Shown: positions 12,966 to 20,374, numbered from the stretch's first letter. The stretch is 23,804 nucleotides of DNA from JAUSKF01 sp964355005 (GCA_964355005.1 CAYHBX010000005.1:1-23804), one strand, 5' to 3'. Notes: generated by a model from the sequence alone, not told the origin. Made by a program: numbers and translations.

Positions 12966-14237
12966 GTGGCCGGATTCTTTTCGGGAATTTTAAATAGTAT
13001 TCTTTCTGTTATCGCGGTTACCTGGTGGGTGGCATTACCTGTCGCCTTATTTTACGTTTTCTGGCGTATCTGGCTTTATCACGTTTTCGTGGCTTATCTG
13101 AAAACTTTGAACTGGATAGTTCTGGAGGTAAAGATACCCGCCACCATTGATAAAACTCCGAAAGCGATGGAGCAGGTTTTTGCCGCTGTTTACGGCATTT
13201 ATTCATTCGGCTTTAAGGTTCTGCAGATGTACGTGGAGGGTCACCTTCGCGAAGACTGGATCTCCTTTGAGCTGGTTGGACTTGCCGGGGGCGTCCACTT
13301 TTATATCCGCACCCCCAGTTCTTATCGGAATATCGTTGAGTCGGCTATTTACGCGCAATATCCGGAGGCGGAAATTAACCAGGTGACGGATTACATGGAT
13401 CTTTATCCGAGAACCCTGCCTAACAAAACTTATGATATTTGGGGCACCGACTATCACTTGATCCGCGCCGACGCTTATCCGATCCAGACTTATCACTACT
13501 TTGAAGAGATCACCGAGGAGCGACGTTTGGATCCGGTGTCTACTATCACCGAGGTGATGTCTAAATTGAAGAATGACGAGATGATCGCCATTCAGATATT
13601 CGTTAGCCCGACCGGGCCAGATACGGGGCGGGATTGGAAAAAGGAAGCCGAAGAGGTTCGGGACAAACTGGTTGGCCGCAAAAAACCGGAAAAGAAAACT
13701 TTCAGTGGCGCTATTAAGGATTTCATCAATAACCTCGCCAAGGCCGCCTTCAAGCATCCTGAATGGCCGGAAGAAGTTAAAAAAGACGACAGCGGCAAGC
13801 TGGCGTCTTTAACCGTCGGCGAGCGTGATGTGGTGGAGGCCGTTGAAAAGAAAATGAGCCGGCTGGGATTTGAAACTAATATCCGGTTCGTTTTTATTGA
13901 CCGCCGCGACAATTTCAACCGTTCTCATATCGGAGCGGTGATGTCTACTTTTCACCAGTTCAGCACCCAAAACCTTAATGGATTCCGTCCGAATTTGGAT
14001 ACCATGACTTTGATCCGGGGTAATATTAAATACATGAAAAAGACCCGCCTTTGGTACAAAAAACGCCGGATGTGGGAGGCATTTAAGCGGCTTTATTGGC
14101 CGCGCCGGACTTCTGTGTTGAACGTTGAGGAGTTGGCCACTATTTATCATTTTCCGACTACGACCGTTGGCGCTCCCTTATTGCGCCGTTTGGGCGCTAA
14201 AAAAGGCGAGCCTCCGGCCGGTCTTCCCACCGAATAA
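12966..14237 (+). CDS. CPR-type membrane protein paired with VirD4-like ATPase
   Basis: The product is 423 aa from a GTG start. One or two membrane segments lie near the N-terminus (about 8-38), followed by a large soluble region. It contains YVEGHLREDWISFELVG, GVHFYIRTPSSYRNIVESAIYAQYPEAEI, and a later segment with IQIFVSPTGPDTGRDWKKEAEE. A loop at about 232-255 is Lys-rich. I recall this architecture as a CPR-conserved protein usually encoded beside a VirD4/HerA-type ATPase (database name DUF8128, from memory). It probably forms a membrane complex with the next gene, 36 nt downstream. Its molecular role is unknown; involvement in DNA or protein transfer is inference from context. Confidence 0.8.
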   Translation: MAGFFSGILNSILSVIAVTWWVALPVALFYVFWRIWLYHVFVAYLKTLNWIVLEVKIPATIDKTPKAMEQVFAAVYGIYSFGFKVLQMYVEGHLREDWISFELVGLAGGVHFYIRTPSSYRNIVESAIYAQYPEAEINQVTDYMDLYPRTLPNKTYDIWGTDYHLIRADAYPIQTYHYFEEITEERRLDPVSTITEVMSKLKNDEMIAIQIFVSPTGPDTGRDWKKEAEEVRDKLVGRKKPEKKTFSGAIKDFINNLAKAAFKHPEWPEEVKKDDSGKLASLTVGERDVVEAVEKKMSRLGFETNIRFVFIDRRDNFNRSHIGAVMSTFHQFSTQNLNGFRPNLDTMTLIRGNIKYMKKTRLWYKKRRMWEAFKRLYWPRRTSVLNVEELATIYHFPTTTVGAPLLRRLGAKKGEPPAGLPTE

Positions 14238-14273
14238 CTATGCTCAACTTTATAACTTTAAAAACTTCATAGT

Positions 14274-16148
14274 ATGTCTAAAGAAATAAATCTATTCGGC
14301 CAGGTTAGTTTCCGTAGCGCCGTCACTAAATTCGGCATTAAACAGGATGACCGTCGCCGGCATATGTATCTGATCGGGAAGACCGGCATGGGAAAAACGA
14401 CTATGCTGGAGAACATGGTTATTTCCGACATAATGAACGGTCATGGAGTCGGAGTAGTGGACCCGCACGGAGATTTCGCGGAAAAGATGTTGGACTTCGT
14501 TCCCAAAGAACGCATTCAAGATGTGGTGTATTTTGATCCGGCGGATATTGAGCATCCAATCGCTTTTAATCCTTTGGAGCAAGTTCAGGACGAGTTCCGA
14601 TACCTTGTCGCTTCCGGATTAATGGGCGTTTTTAAAAAGATTTGGCCGGACGTCTGGTCTCCGCGCATGGAATACATCTTGAATAATGCCCTGCTGACCA
14701 TGCTGGAATTTCCGGATTCAAACATGCTGGGAGTTCAGCGGCTTTTATCCGATAAGGATTATCGGAAGTCCAAAGTGGATCAGTTGAAAGATCCGGTTAT
14801 TAAAGGTTTCTGGGTCAATGAATTCTCCCGCTACTCGCAGAAGTTTGAGACGGAGGCGACGGCCGCCATTCAGAACAAGATCGGACAATTCGTCGCCAAT
14901 CCGCTGGTTCGGAATATCTTAGGCCAGAATAAGTCAGCTTTGAATCTTCGGAAGGCCATAGATGAGCGGAAGATCCTTATTTTTAATTTATCTAAAGGAA
15001 GAATAGGGGAAGACAATTCCGCTTTATTGGGTTCCATGATCATTACTAAGTTGCAATTAGCGGCTATGTCGCGCGTGGATATTCCCGAGCCGGACCGTAA
15101 AGATTTTTATTTGTACGTTGATGAGTTTCAGAACTTTGCCACCGATTCGTTCGCTAATATCTTGTCTGAAGCTCGTAAGTATCGTTTGTGCTTGATTTTA
15201 GCTCATCAATATATCCGGCAATTAGTGCATGACCTGAATACTAAGGTTCGTGACGCGGTGTTTGGTAACGTCGGCACTCTTATTTCCTTTCGGGTAGGCG
15301 CGGAAGACGCGGAGTTTTTGGAAAAAGAATTTATGCCCGACTTCGAGGCGGTTGATTTGGTCAATCTTCCTAAGGCGCAGGTTTACATCAAGCTGATGAT
15401 TGACGGGGTTTCTTCTAAGCCGTTTTCCGCCCAGGGGTTGGGTCCCGTCCCGGCGCCGGCTGTTTCTTATCGCAATCTGATCATTGACCATACCCGTAAA
15501 ACTTATGCCACTCCGCTGAAAGAAGTTTCGGATAAGATCGCCAAAGAATTTTTGTCCGTCCCTCCGCCGTCTGACGAGAGATTCGGCAGTGAGGGAGGTG
15601 GAGGAGGGGATTTCCGTAAACCACGGGCCCTCGGCCATAGCTCGTCCACGGGCGCGGCATCCGGAGGCGGAGGGGATTTTCGCGCCCCACGTCCGGTTGT
15701 AGGCTTAGCGCCAAAAAAATCTTTTGACGGACCGGCCGCCGCCTCAATGCCGCCCAAACCCGCCCCTAGTTTTGGGGAAAAACTTTTGAATATTATCAGG
15801 CCAAAACCTGCCTCGCCGGCAGGCGGGCCGGCAGAACCGGCAAGGCCCGCCGTTTCAGTAGCGCCAAAATCGGTAGCATCACATAAGCCGGTGGCCTCTA
15901 AAGGTGAGCTCCCGCGCGTGGAATTACAACCTGCCGTTCCCAGGCCGGTTCCGAAACCAGTCGAACCCCTGAAAGAAAAGTTTACCCGTCTTGGCGGGCC
16001 GATGTCACTTAACGATCTGCCGCCCCGCTTCGAAATGCCGGCCGCGCCCAAGCAGGAAAAGATCATTCGCGAAAAAAAGCCGCTGGATGTTTCCGCACTC
16101 CGCGCCGCGCTTAAGGAATCTTTGGACAAGAAAGACAAGAATTCCTAA
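14274..16148 (+). CDS. VirD4/TraG-like type IV secretion coupling ATPase
   Basis: The product is 624 aa. The Walker A GKTGMGKTT is at 35-43 and the Walker B region YLYVDEFQNFA at about 279-289. VVDPHGDFAEKML, LAHQYIRQL and the FGNVGTLISFRVGAEDAEFLEKEF stretch are typical of the VirD4/TraG and DUF87-HerA branch of ATPases that pump DNA or proteins. No N-terminal membrane helix is present, so the upstream membrane protein may supply the anchor. From about residue 440 to 600 the sequence is rich in Gly, Pro, Ala and Ser and likely disordered, ending in a basic helix. In CPR this pair is widespread without a full type IV secretion system, so its substrate is unknown. The two genes are closely linked and probably one operon. 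Confidence 0.88.
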   Translation: MSKEINLFGQVSFRSAVTKFGIKQDDRRRHMYLIGKTGMGKTTMLENMVISDIMNGHGVGVVDPHGDFAEKMLDFVPKERIQDVVYFDPADIEHPIAFNPLEQVQDEFRYLVASGLMGVFKKIWPDVWSPRMEYILNNALLTMLEFPDSNMLGVQRLLSDKDYRKSKVDQLKDPVIKGFWVNEFSRYSQKFETEATAAIQNKIGQFVANPLVRNILGQNKSALNLRKAIDERKILIFNLSKGRIGEDNSALLGSMIITKLQLAAMSRVDIPEPDRKDFYLYVDEFQNFATDSFANILSEARKYRLCLILAHQYIRQLVHDLNTKVRDAVFGNVGTLISFRVGAEDAEFLEKEFMPDFEAVDLVNLPKAQVYIKLMIDGVSSKPFSAQGLGPVPAPAVSYRNLIIDHTRKTYATPLKEVSDKIAKEFLSVPPPSDERFGSEGGGGGDFRKPRALGHSSSTGAASGGGGDFRAPRPVVGLAPKKSFDGPAAASMPPKPAPSFGEKLLNIIRPKPASPAGGPAEPARPAVSVAPKSVASHKPVASKGELPRVELQPAVPRPVPKPVEPLKEKFTRLGGPMSLNDLPPRFEMPAAPKQEKIIREKKPLDVSALRAALKESLDKKDKNS

Positions 16149-16223
16149 TTTCTAATATCTAATCAATCCCCAATTTAAAAAATTCCTAATTTAGAAATTA
16201 GCAATTCGTCATTAGAAATTATC
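16142..16223. repeat. AT-rich CTAATTTCTAAT-type repeats between convergent genes
   Basis: Several short variants of TTCTAATTTC, CTAATATCTAATC and ATTAGAAATT lie between the convergent ATPase and efp genes. One pair (CTAATTT/AAATTAG, 16186-16201) can form a weak hairpin. No gene is present. The stretch may act as a weak terminator for both sides, but no GC-rich stem is seen. Confidence 0.5.
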
Positions 16224-16228
16224 TAAGC

Positions 16229-16804
16229 TCACTCCTTGGATTTCTCCACCCGTTCCACGTAGTCTCCTGTTTCGGTATTTATTTTAACGATATCGCCGGT
16301 ATTTACGAATAATGGTACCTGAATCACTGCTCCGGTTTCCAGCGTAGCCGCCTTAGTGCCGCCCTGGGCGGTATTGCCGCGTTCTCCCGGGGGAGTTTCG
16401 GCAATTTTCAGATCCATCTTGATCGATGGCTTGATGCTTAAGATAAGATCACCGAATTTCATCGCGGTAACCAGATTGTTTGATTTCATAAACTTCCCTC
16501 CCATTCCCACCTGTTCTTCGGTCAGCATAAAGCGGCCGGCCGGATTGTCCTTTTTGCAGAACCAAAACTGGCCCTTGGTGTTGTAGAGGTACTTCACTTC
16601 TTCTCTGACGATCTCCGCTTCCTCAAAAGATTCGCTCTGGTGGAAGTTTTGTTCCACGACTTTTCCGGAGATAAGGTTTTTCAGTTTGCATTTAGCGACC
16701 GGTTTACGCTGCTGCATGCGCAAAAACGCGTAGTCCAAGACTTCATAGGGTTCGCCGTTCATCACAAAAATCACCCCGTTTTTTAGTTCATTATAAGCCA
16801 ACAT
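16229..16804 (-). CDS. efp: Translation elongation factor P
   Basis: EF-P binds ribosomes stalled at polyproline and promotes peptide-bond formation. The product is 191 aa from the ATG at 16804, which has a -35/-10 promoter ending 7 nt upstream; an in-frame start at 16840 would include the promoter and is rejected. NGEPYEV near residues 16-22, the KCKLKNLISGKVVEQNF stretch and the C-terminal GDIVKINTETGDYVERV are standard. The loop that normally reads KPGKG, with the modified Lys, is RMQQRK here. Aligned without gaps, the tip is Gln32 next to Arg33, so the known lysine modification cannot occur at that exact position. Confidence 0.96.
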   Translation of the reverse strand: MLAYNELKNGVIFVMNGEPYEVLDYAFLRMQQRKPVAKCKLKNLISGKVVEQNFHQSESFEEAEIVREEVKYLYNTKGQFWFCKKDNPAGRFMLTEEQVGMGGKFMKSNNLVTAMKFGDLILSIKPSIKMDLKIAETPPGERGNTAQGGTKAATLETGAVIQVPLFVNTGDIVKINTETGDYVERVEKSKE

Positions 16805-16811
16805 GAACTTT

Positions 16812-16840
16812 ATTTTAAACGGAATTAGAGTTAAAAGCAA
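16812..16840 (-). promoter_or_regulatory. efp promoter
   Basis: On the minus strand, TTGCTT, a 17-bp spacer and TAAAAT end 7 nt before the efp ATG. This is the best complete -35/-10 pair supporting a leaderless transcript in the window. Confidence 0.65.
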
Positions 16841-16843
16841 TAT

Positions 16844-17224
16844 TTACCGGAACCACTCTTTGACGCTTTTCGGCCAGCCGATAAGCAATAGCAAAGCGAG
16901 CGGAGCGCCCCAGTTCGCCCAGCGTTCTACGAAATCCCAGATTGGTTCGCCGACGATCGGGCGAAGCAGCGCCGTCCAAAGCCCCCAGAAAGCCATATAG
17001 AGGAGCGCTAAACGGACCGGTTTAAGCAAAACCAAAATCGCTAAGATGATATCCATTACGCCGACCGCCATCAATAATTGGGCCGCTAAACTGGCATCTG
17101 AAACGCCAAAAACTTCGAACCATTTGATCCACTGCGCTTTTCCTTGGAGCGCGAAGACTCCATGCCCCAAAAACTCTCCGGCGACCGCTATCCGCAAGAC
17201 CCACTCAACAAGTTTTGTATTCAT
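16844..17224 (-). CDS. DoxX-like small membrane protein
   Basis: The product is 126 aa with four predicted membrane helices: about residues 8-26, 48-66, 68-88 and 104-119. The first helix reads RIAVAGEFLGHGVFAL, the DoxX/DoxD-like pattern, and MAVGVMDIILAILVLLKPVR follows the family layout. DoxX-type proteins are linked to thiol and redox metabolism in some bacteria, but their function is not settled. Its ATG-AAT start is one of two copies created by a palindromic element that has moved the original promoter 130 bp away. GAGGG abuts the present ATG with no spacer, so ribosome binding is unclear. It follows the copper ATPase gene in the same direction. Confidence 0.75.
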   Translation of the reverse strand: MNTKLVEWVLRIAVAGEFLGHGVFALQGKAQWIKWFEVFGVSDASLAAQLLMAVGVMDIILAILVLLKPVRLALLYMAFWGLWTALLRPIVGEPIWDFVERWANWGAPLALLLLIGWPKSVKEWFR

Positions 17225-17348
17225 CCCTCACATAACAAAGAGCGGCTCTTAACCGTTGCTCCCTGTGAAAATTTATTTATTATTAATTATTTTTTTAATG
17301 AAACTATCGACTTTAACCCCTCAACACGAACTCTTTGTTATGTGAGGG
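17225..17348 (-). mobile_element. Palindromic element C (124 bp) at the start codon of the DoxX-like gene
   Basis: Perfect inverted ends (CCCTCACATAACAAAGAG and its complement, extended to 20 bp by the neighbouring AT) flank an 88-nt AT-rich centre. ATTCAT lies directly outside both ends (17219-17224 and 17349-17354). On the minus strand this is ATGAAT, the first two codons of the DoxX-like gene. The arm is nearly identical to that of element B. From the original ATG, the frame now reads 13 codons (MNPSHNKEF...) and stops within the element. Confidence 0.85.
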
Positions 17349-17361
17349 ATTCATAACATTG

Positions 17362-17367
17362 ATTATA
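17362..17367 (-). promoter_or_regulatory. Original -10 box of the DoxX-like gene
   Basis: On the minus strand, TATAAT ends 7 nt before the outer ATGAAT copy (17354-17349), the spacing seen at other leaderless genes here. The element now separates it from the intact reading frame. It lies just after the stop codon of the ATPase gene. Confidence 0.5.
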
Positions 17368-17370
17368 TCA

Positions 17371-19476
17371 CTAAATTTTTTTGTTCTTCAGGAGCACCGC
17401 GTTCACGGCAACAATAACGGTTGAGAAGGACATAAAGACCGCGGCGAGCGCGGGCTGTAAAAGCACTCCTTTGAATGCCAAGATACCCGCCGCCAGGGGA
17501 ATGGCGATGATGTTGTATCCCGTTGCCCAGAATAAATTCTGGATCATTTTAGAGTATGTCAGCTTGGAGAGGCGGATGATCTTAGCAATGTCGCGTGGGT
17601 CGTTTCGCACTAGGATTATTCCGGCGGATTCAATCGCCACGTTGGTGCCGGCGCCGATGGCAATGCCGAGGTCGGCCTGCGTGAGCGCGGGAGCGTCATT
17701 AACTCCGTCACCAACCATAGCCACCTTCATGCCCTTACTCTGTAGAACCTTCACCTTTTCTGATTTTTGATCAGGTAGAACTCTGGCAAAATACTCATCA
17801 ATTCCCAGTTCGCCGGCCACCCATTTCGCCACGTCTTCCGTGTCGCCGGTGATCATCGCGGTCTTCACCCCCATATCGCGCAGAGTCTTGATTGCTTCAT
17901 GGGACTCTTCTCGGATAATATCGGCGAACGCGATCGCGCCTAATACTTCCCCGTTTTTCATTACAACGTTAATTGTTTTTCCTTGTCGCGCCAGCGTGTC
18001 AATCTCTGATTTCATTTTATCGGTTAGTGTCGCGCCGCGCTCTTCCGCCAGCGACACACTGCCGACTAATATTTCCGCGCCATCTATGTCAGCCCTTACC
18101 CCTTTGCCGGGAATTCTCTGGAAATTTTTCACTTCCAGAATTTGCGCTTCCCGTTTTTTTGCTTCATTAACCACGGATTTAGCTAGGGGGTGCTCGGAAT
18201 GGCTGTTCACCGAAGCGGCGTATTGCAGGACCATTGCTTCACTTCCTTGAGAGCCGGCGATAATTCGGTCGATTCCAAATTCTCCCTTAGTTAAAGTTCC
18301 GGTTTTATCAAATAAAACGATATCAATGTTCCGGGCCGCCTCCAGCGCCAAGCGTCGTTTGATCAGAAATCCATTCCTTGCCGCTTTGGTGGTGGAGATA
18401 GAAGCGACTAGGGGAATGGCGAGGCCGAGCGCGTGCGGGCAGGCGATTACCAGCACCGCCACCATGCGATTGATGGCAAAAGCCGGATCGGCAAAAGCTA
18501 GCCAGGTCGCCAGCGTTATTCCTCCGGTTACCACGGCGATGATAGTCAAATAATAAGCGGCCCGGTCGGAAAGCATCTGGAGCCGGGATTTGGAGCTTTG
18601 GGCTTCGGCAACCAGCCTCATTACTCCGGCCAGAAAAGTTTCATTTCCTATTTTGGTAACTGTGATCTGCAATGACCCGTCGCCATTAGTAGTTCCGGCA
18701 ATAACTTCACTGCCGGGCTTTTTAGAGATGGGTTTGGATTCTCCTGTGGCGATGGACTCATTCACATCCGATAGCCCTTTTTTGATGATCCCGTCGGCCG
18801 GGATCCGGCCACCCGGTTTCACCAGCACCAAATCTCCCTTTTTAAGTTCCGAGAGGGGGATGATCACCGGCATTCCATTTCTGATCACCTCCGCTTGGTC
18901 GGGCAGTAATTTGGACAGCTCTTTCAACGCGCTTTGAGCGCCGGAAACCGCTCGCATCTCCAGCCAATGACCGAGCAGCATAATTGTGATCAAAGTGGCG
19001 AGTTCCCAAAAAAGGGACTCACCACCGCCCAGGAATGTTACTGCAACGCTGTAAATGTAGGCCACCGAGATCGCAAGCGCGATCAGTGTCATCATTCCGG
19101 GTAATCTTGCTCTTAATTCCCGGTAGGCGGAGGCGATGAATACCCATCCTCCATAAAAGAAAATTACCGATGCCAGCGTGAATGGCATATATGTTGAGCT
19201 GGGGAAAGAGGGAGCTTGATAATTGGCGAGTTTTTGCGCGATATCGGAATAGGCGATGATCGGAATGGACAATATCAAACTCACCCAAAACTTCATTTTG
19301 AAGATGTTGGACGAATGTCCCGCGTGTTTATCGTATTCTTTTGAGCCGTTAACCTTTCCCGACTTTTGTTTTACCGGAACCAGATTCATTCCGCATTCCG
19401 GGCAAAGCCCCGACTGCTTTTGGATTACTTCTGGATGCATCGGACAGGTATAAATTGTTTTCGCGTCGGATTTCAT
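17371..19476 (-). CDS. copB: Copper-type heavy-metal P1B ATPase (CopB-like)
   Basis: This is an ATP-driven membrane exporter of copper or silver. The product is 701 aa. A short Cys-rich metal-binding domain (CPMHPEV...CPECGM, about 11-30) precedes eight predicted membrane helices. TGES (244-247) marks the actuator domain. The membrane metal site is CPH (346-348) rather than CPC. DKTGTLT carries the phosphorylated Asp390, and GDGVNDAPAL closes the P domain. The last helices carry GYN and an MSFST motif. CPH plus MSxST is the signature of the CopB (P1B-3) group. It starts directly after the stop of the DUF2892 gene. The csoR gene lies upstream in the same direction, supporting copper control. 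Confidence 0.94.
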   Translation of the reverse strand: MKSDAKTIYTCPMHPEVIQKQSGLCPECGMNLVPVKQKSGKVNGSKEYDKHAGHSSNIFKMKFWVSLILSIPIIAYSDIAQKLANYQAPSFPSSTYMPFTLASVIFFYGGWVFIASAYRELRARLPGMMTLIALAISVAYIYSVAVTFLGGGESLFWELATLITIMLLGHWLEMRAVSGAQSALKELSKLLPDQAEVIRNGMPVIIPLSELKKGDLVLVKPGGRIPADGIIKKGLSDVNESIATGESKPISKKPGSEVIAGTTNGDGSLQITVTKIGNETFLAGVMRLVAEAQSSKSRLQMLSDRAAYYLTIIAVVTGGITLATWLAFADPAFAINRMVAVLVIACPHALGLAIPLVASISTTKAARNGFLIKRRLALEAARNIDIVLFDKTGTLTKGEFGIDRIIAGSQGSEAMVLQYAASVNSHSEHPLAKSVVNEAKKREAQILEVKNFQRIPGKGVRADIDGAEILVGSVSLAEERGATLTDKMKSEIDTLARQGKTINVVMKNGEVLGAIAFADIIREESHEAIKTLRDMGVKTAMITGDTEDVAKWVAGELGIDEYFARVLPDQKSEKVKVLQSKGMKVAMVGDGVNDAPALTQADLGIAIGAGTNVAIESAGIILVRNDPRDIAKIIRLSKLTYSKMIQNLFWATGYNIIAIPLAAGILAFKGVLLQPALAAVFMSFSTVIVAVNAVLLKNKKI

Positions 19477-19677
19477 TTATTGATTTTTGTTGTCTATCCC
19501 GAATAAACGATGGAGCCAGCACCAGCCAAGGAAACTTTCGGCGAGCGCGATCCATCCTACGATCGCGACCAGCAGATTGGCCCAATCGGCGCCAAATTGC
19601 GGCGCGAGGGGACTAAGCCACCAGATTGCCAGCGCAAACCTTAAAATTCTATCCAGTTTACCTAAATTTTGTCTCAT
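19477..19677 (-). CDS. DUF2892-like small membrane protein
   Basis: The product is 66 aa. It begins with NLGKLDRILRFALAIW, a close match to the DUF2892 start (N-x-DR-x-LR), has two hydrophobic segments (about 12-26 and 31-47), and ends with the CWLHRLFGID pattern that corresponds to CPLY-x-LLGI. The domain also occurs fused to rhodanese in YgaP-like proteins, linking it to sulfur or thiol chemistry; its precise role is unknown. Its stop codon abuts the ATPase ATG, so the two are translationally coupled. A poly-A stretch precedes the ATG and no Shine-Dalgarno sequence is visible. Confidence 0.8.
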   Translation of the reverse strand: MRQNLGKLDRILRFALAIWWLSPLAPQFGADWANLLVAIVGWIALAESFLGWCWLHRLFGIDNKNQ

Positions 19678-19716
19678 TTTTTTTTTAGAAGTTATTTATT
19701 TTTTTATTTTGACCTG

Positions 19717-19890
19717 TTAGTGACAATGGCCGTCATGGGAATGATCCGATTGATCTACGACCGGCTGGTTTTGATACTTTGCCTTGCAGCTTTCCGAGCA
19801 AAACTTTTTGCCGGACTCTTCGGGATAGGCCCTGTCTTTTTCTAGCACCATTTTACAGACGGGGCATTTTTGTTTGAAGAAATTGAACAT
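19717..19890 (-). CDS. YHS/TRASH-like mini metal-binding protein with His-rich tail
   Basis: This 57-aa gene is easily missed because of its length. The N-terminus MFNFFKQKCPVCKMVL has CPVC (9-12), and FCSESCKAKY supplies Cys31 and Cys35. This C-x2-C...C-x3-C arrangement is the YHS/TRASH treble-clef pattern found in metal-trafficking proteins. The tail DHSHDGHCH adds four His and a Cys. It lies between csoR and the DUF2892/ATPase pair in the same orientation, 27 nt after csoR. It is probably a cytoplasmic copper chaperone or sensor feeding the ATPase; that role is inferred from motif and context. Confidence 0.8.
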   Translation of the reverse strand: MFNFFKQKCPVCKMVLEKDRAYPEESGKKFCSESCKAKYQNQPVVDQSDHSHDGHCH

Positions 19891-19917
19891 AACTGTATTT
19901 TTTATAACGACCTTTTA

Positions 19918-20196
19918 TTATTTTTCTTTTGATAGTTTGTATATCGCCAGAATTTCTTTTATGGCCTTGGTTTCTCTACCGGACTTTATCTGTTCGGTTA
20001 CGTGTGTTGATAGGTGATTTTCCAAGATGAGGTCTTCGAGACTGGAAAGAGCCTTTTTGACAGCCAGGGATTGATGGATGACATCAACGCAGTATTTATT
20101 TTCTTCCACCATTTTTTCCAGTCCGCGTACTTGGCCGGCAATTAACCGCAAACGATGGATGGCGGACGCCTTGCCTTTTCGGGGGTGATTTTTCAT
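19918..20196 (-). CDS. csoR: CsoR/RcnR-family metal-sensing repressor
   Basis: The product is 92 aa, all-helical, of the DUF156 family whose members bind DNA as tetramers and release it on metal binding. AIHRLRLIAGQVRGLEKMVEE is the family signature. The metal-site residues are Cys37, His62 and His66. CsoR copper sensors have Cys at the last position; His there, together with a His near the N-terminus (His4), resembles the RcnR nickel/cobalt pattern. The neighbours (CopB-type ATPase, YHS protein) argue for copper. A perfect 11-bp inverted repeat just upstream covers the promoter, so it almost certainly represses itself and perhaps the downstream genes. The name csoR is a family assignment, not proof of metal. 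Confidence 0.9.
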   Translation of the reverse strand: MKNHPRKGKASAIHRLRLIAGQVRGLEKMVEENKYCVDVIHQSLAVKKALSSLEDLILENHLSTHVTEQIKSGRETKAIKEILAIYKLSKEK

Positions 20197-20204
20197 TTAA
20201 TTTT

Positions 20205-20227
20205 AGTATACCCCCTGGGGGTATACT
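20205..20227. promoter_or_regulatory. CsoR-type palindromic operator
   Basis: AGTATACCCCC and GGGGGTATACT are perfect inverted repeats around a single T. Runs of C and G flanked by GTATAC are typical of CsoR-family sites. It ends 8 bp before the csoR ATG and covers both the -10 and the spacer of the promoter, so bound repressor would block RNA polymerase. Confidence 0.9.
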
Positions 20228-20234
20228 GTGTCAA
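20205..20234 (-). promoter_or_regulatory. csoR promoter
   Basis: On the minus strand, TTGACA (20234-20229), an 18-bp spacer and TATACT (20210-20205) lie 8 nt before the ATG, predicting a leaderless mRNA. Five bases of the -35 belong to one copy of the GTTGAC repeat made by palindromic element F. Confidence 0.7.
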
Positions 20235-20235
20235 C

Positions 20236-20374
20236 CCCGTCACCAGATCGAGTAGTACGCTTTCCCATCGTCTGAGATTAATTTTAAATATGCGTTCGCA
20301 AGATTAGATTTGCGAATTTTCAATATTGATCTTAGGAAAGCGGGCAGACGATGCACTACTCGGCTCGGTGCGGG
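20236..20374. mobile_element. Palindromic element F (139 bp) between the 154-aa gene and csoR
   Basis: The ends CCCGTCACC and GGTGCGGG pair with a bulge, and the pairing continues through CGAGTAGT with ACTACTCG. GTCAAC lies directly outside both ends (20230-20235 and 20375-20380). Inside, GCTTTC/GAAAGC and CATCGTCTG/CAGACGATG are both complementary but in crossing order, so a pseudoknot or alternative folds are possible. A central hairpin (TTCGCAA/TTGCGAA) is also present. The arms are only distantly similar to elements A-C, but end type and repeat length match. Confidence 0.7.

Noticed and set aside
15503..16138. 211-codon minus-strand frame opposite the ATPase tail
   Set aside because: It is a long shadow frame caused by the Gly/Pro/Ala-rich, GC-rich tail of the plus-strand gene; its Gly/Ser-rich translation has no family features.
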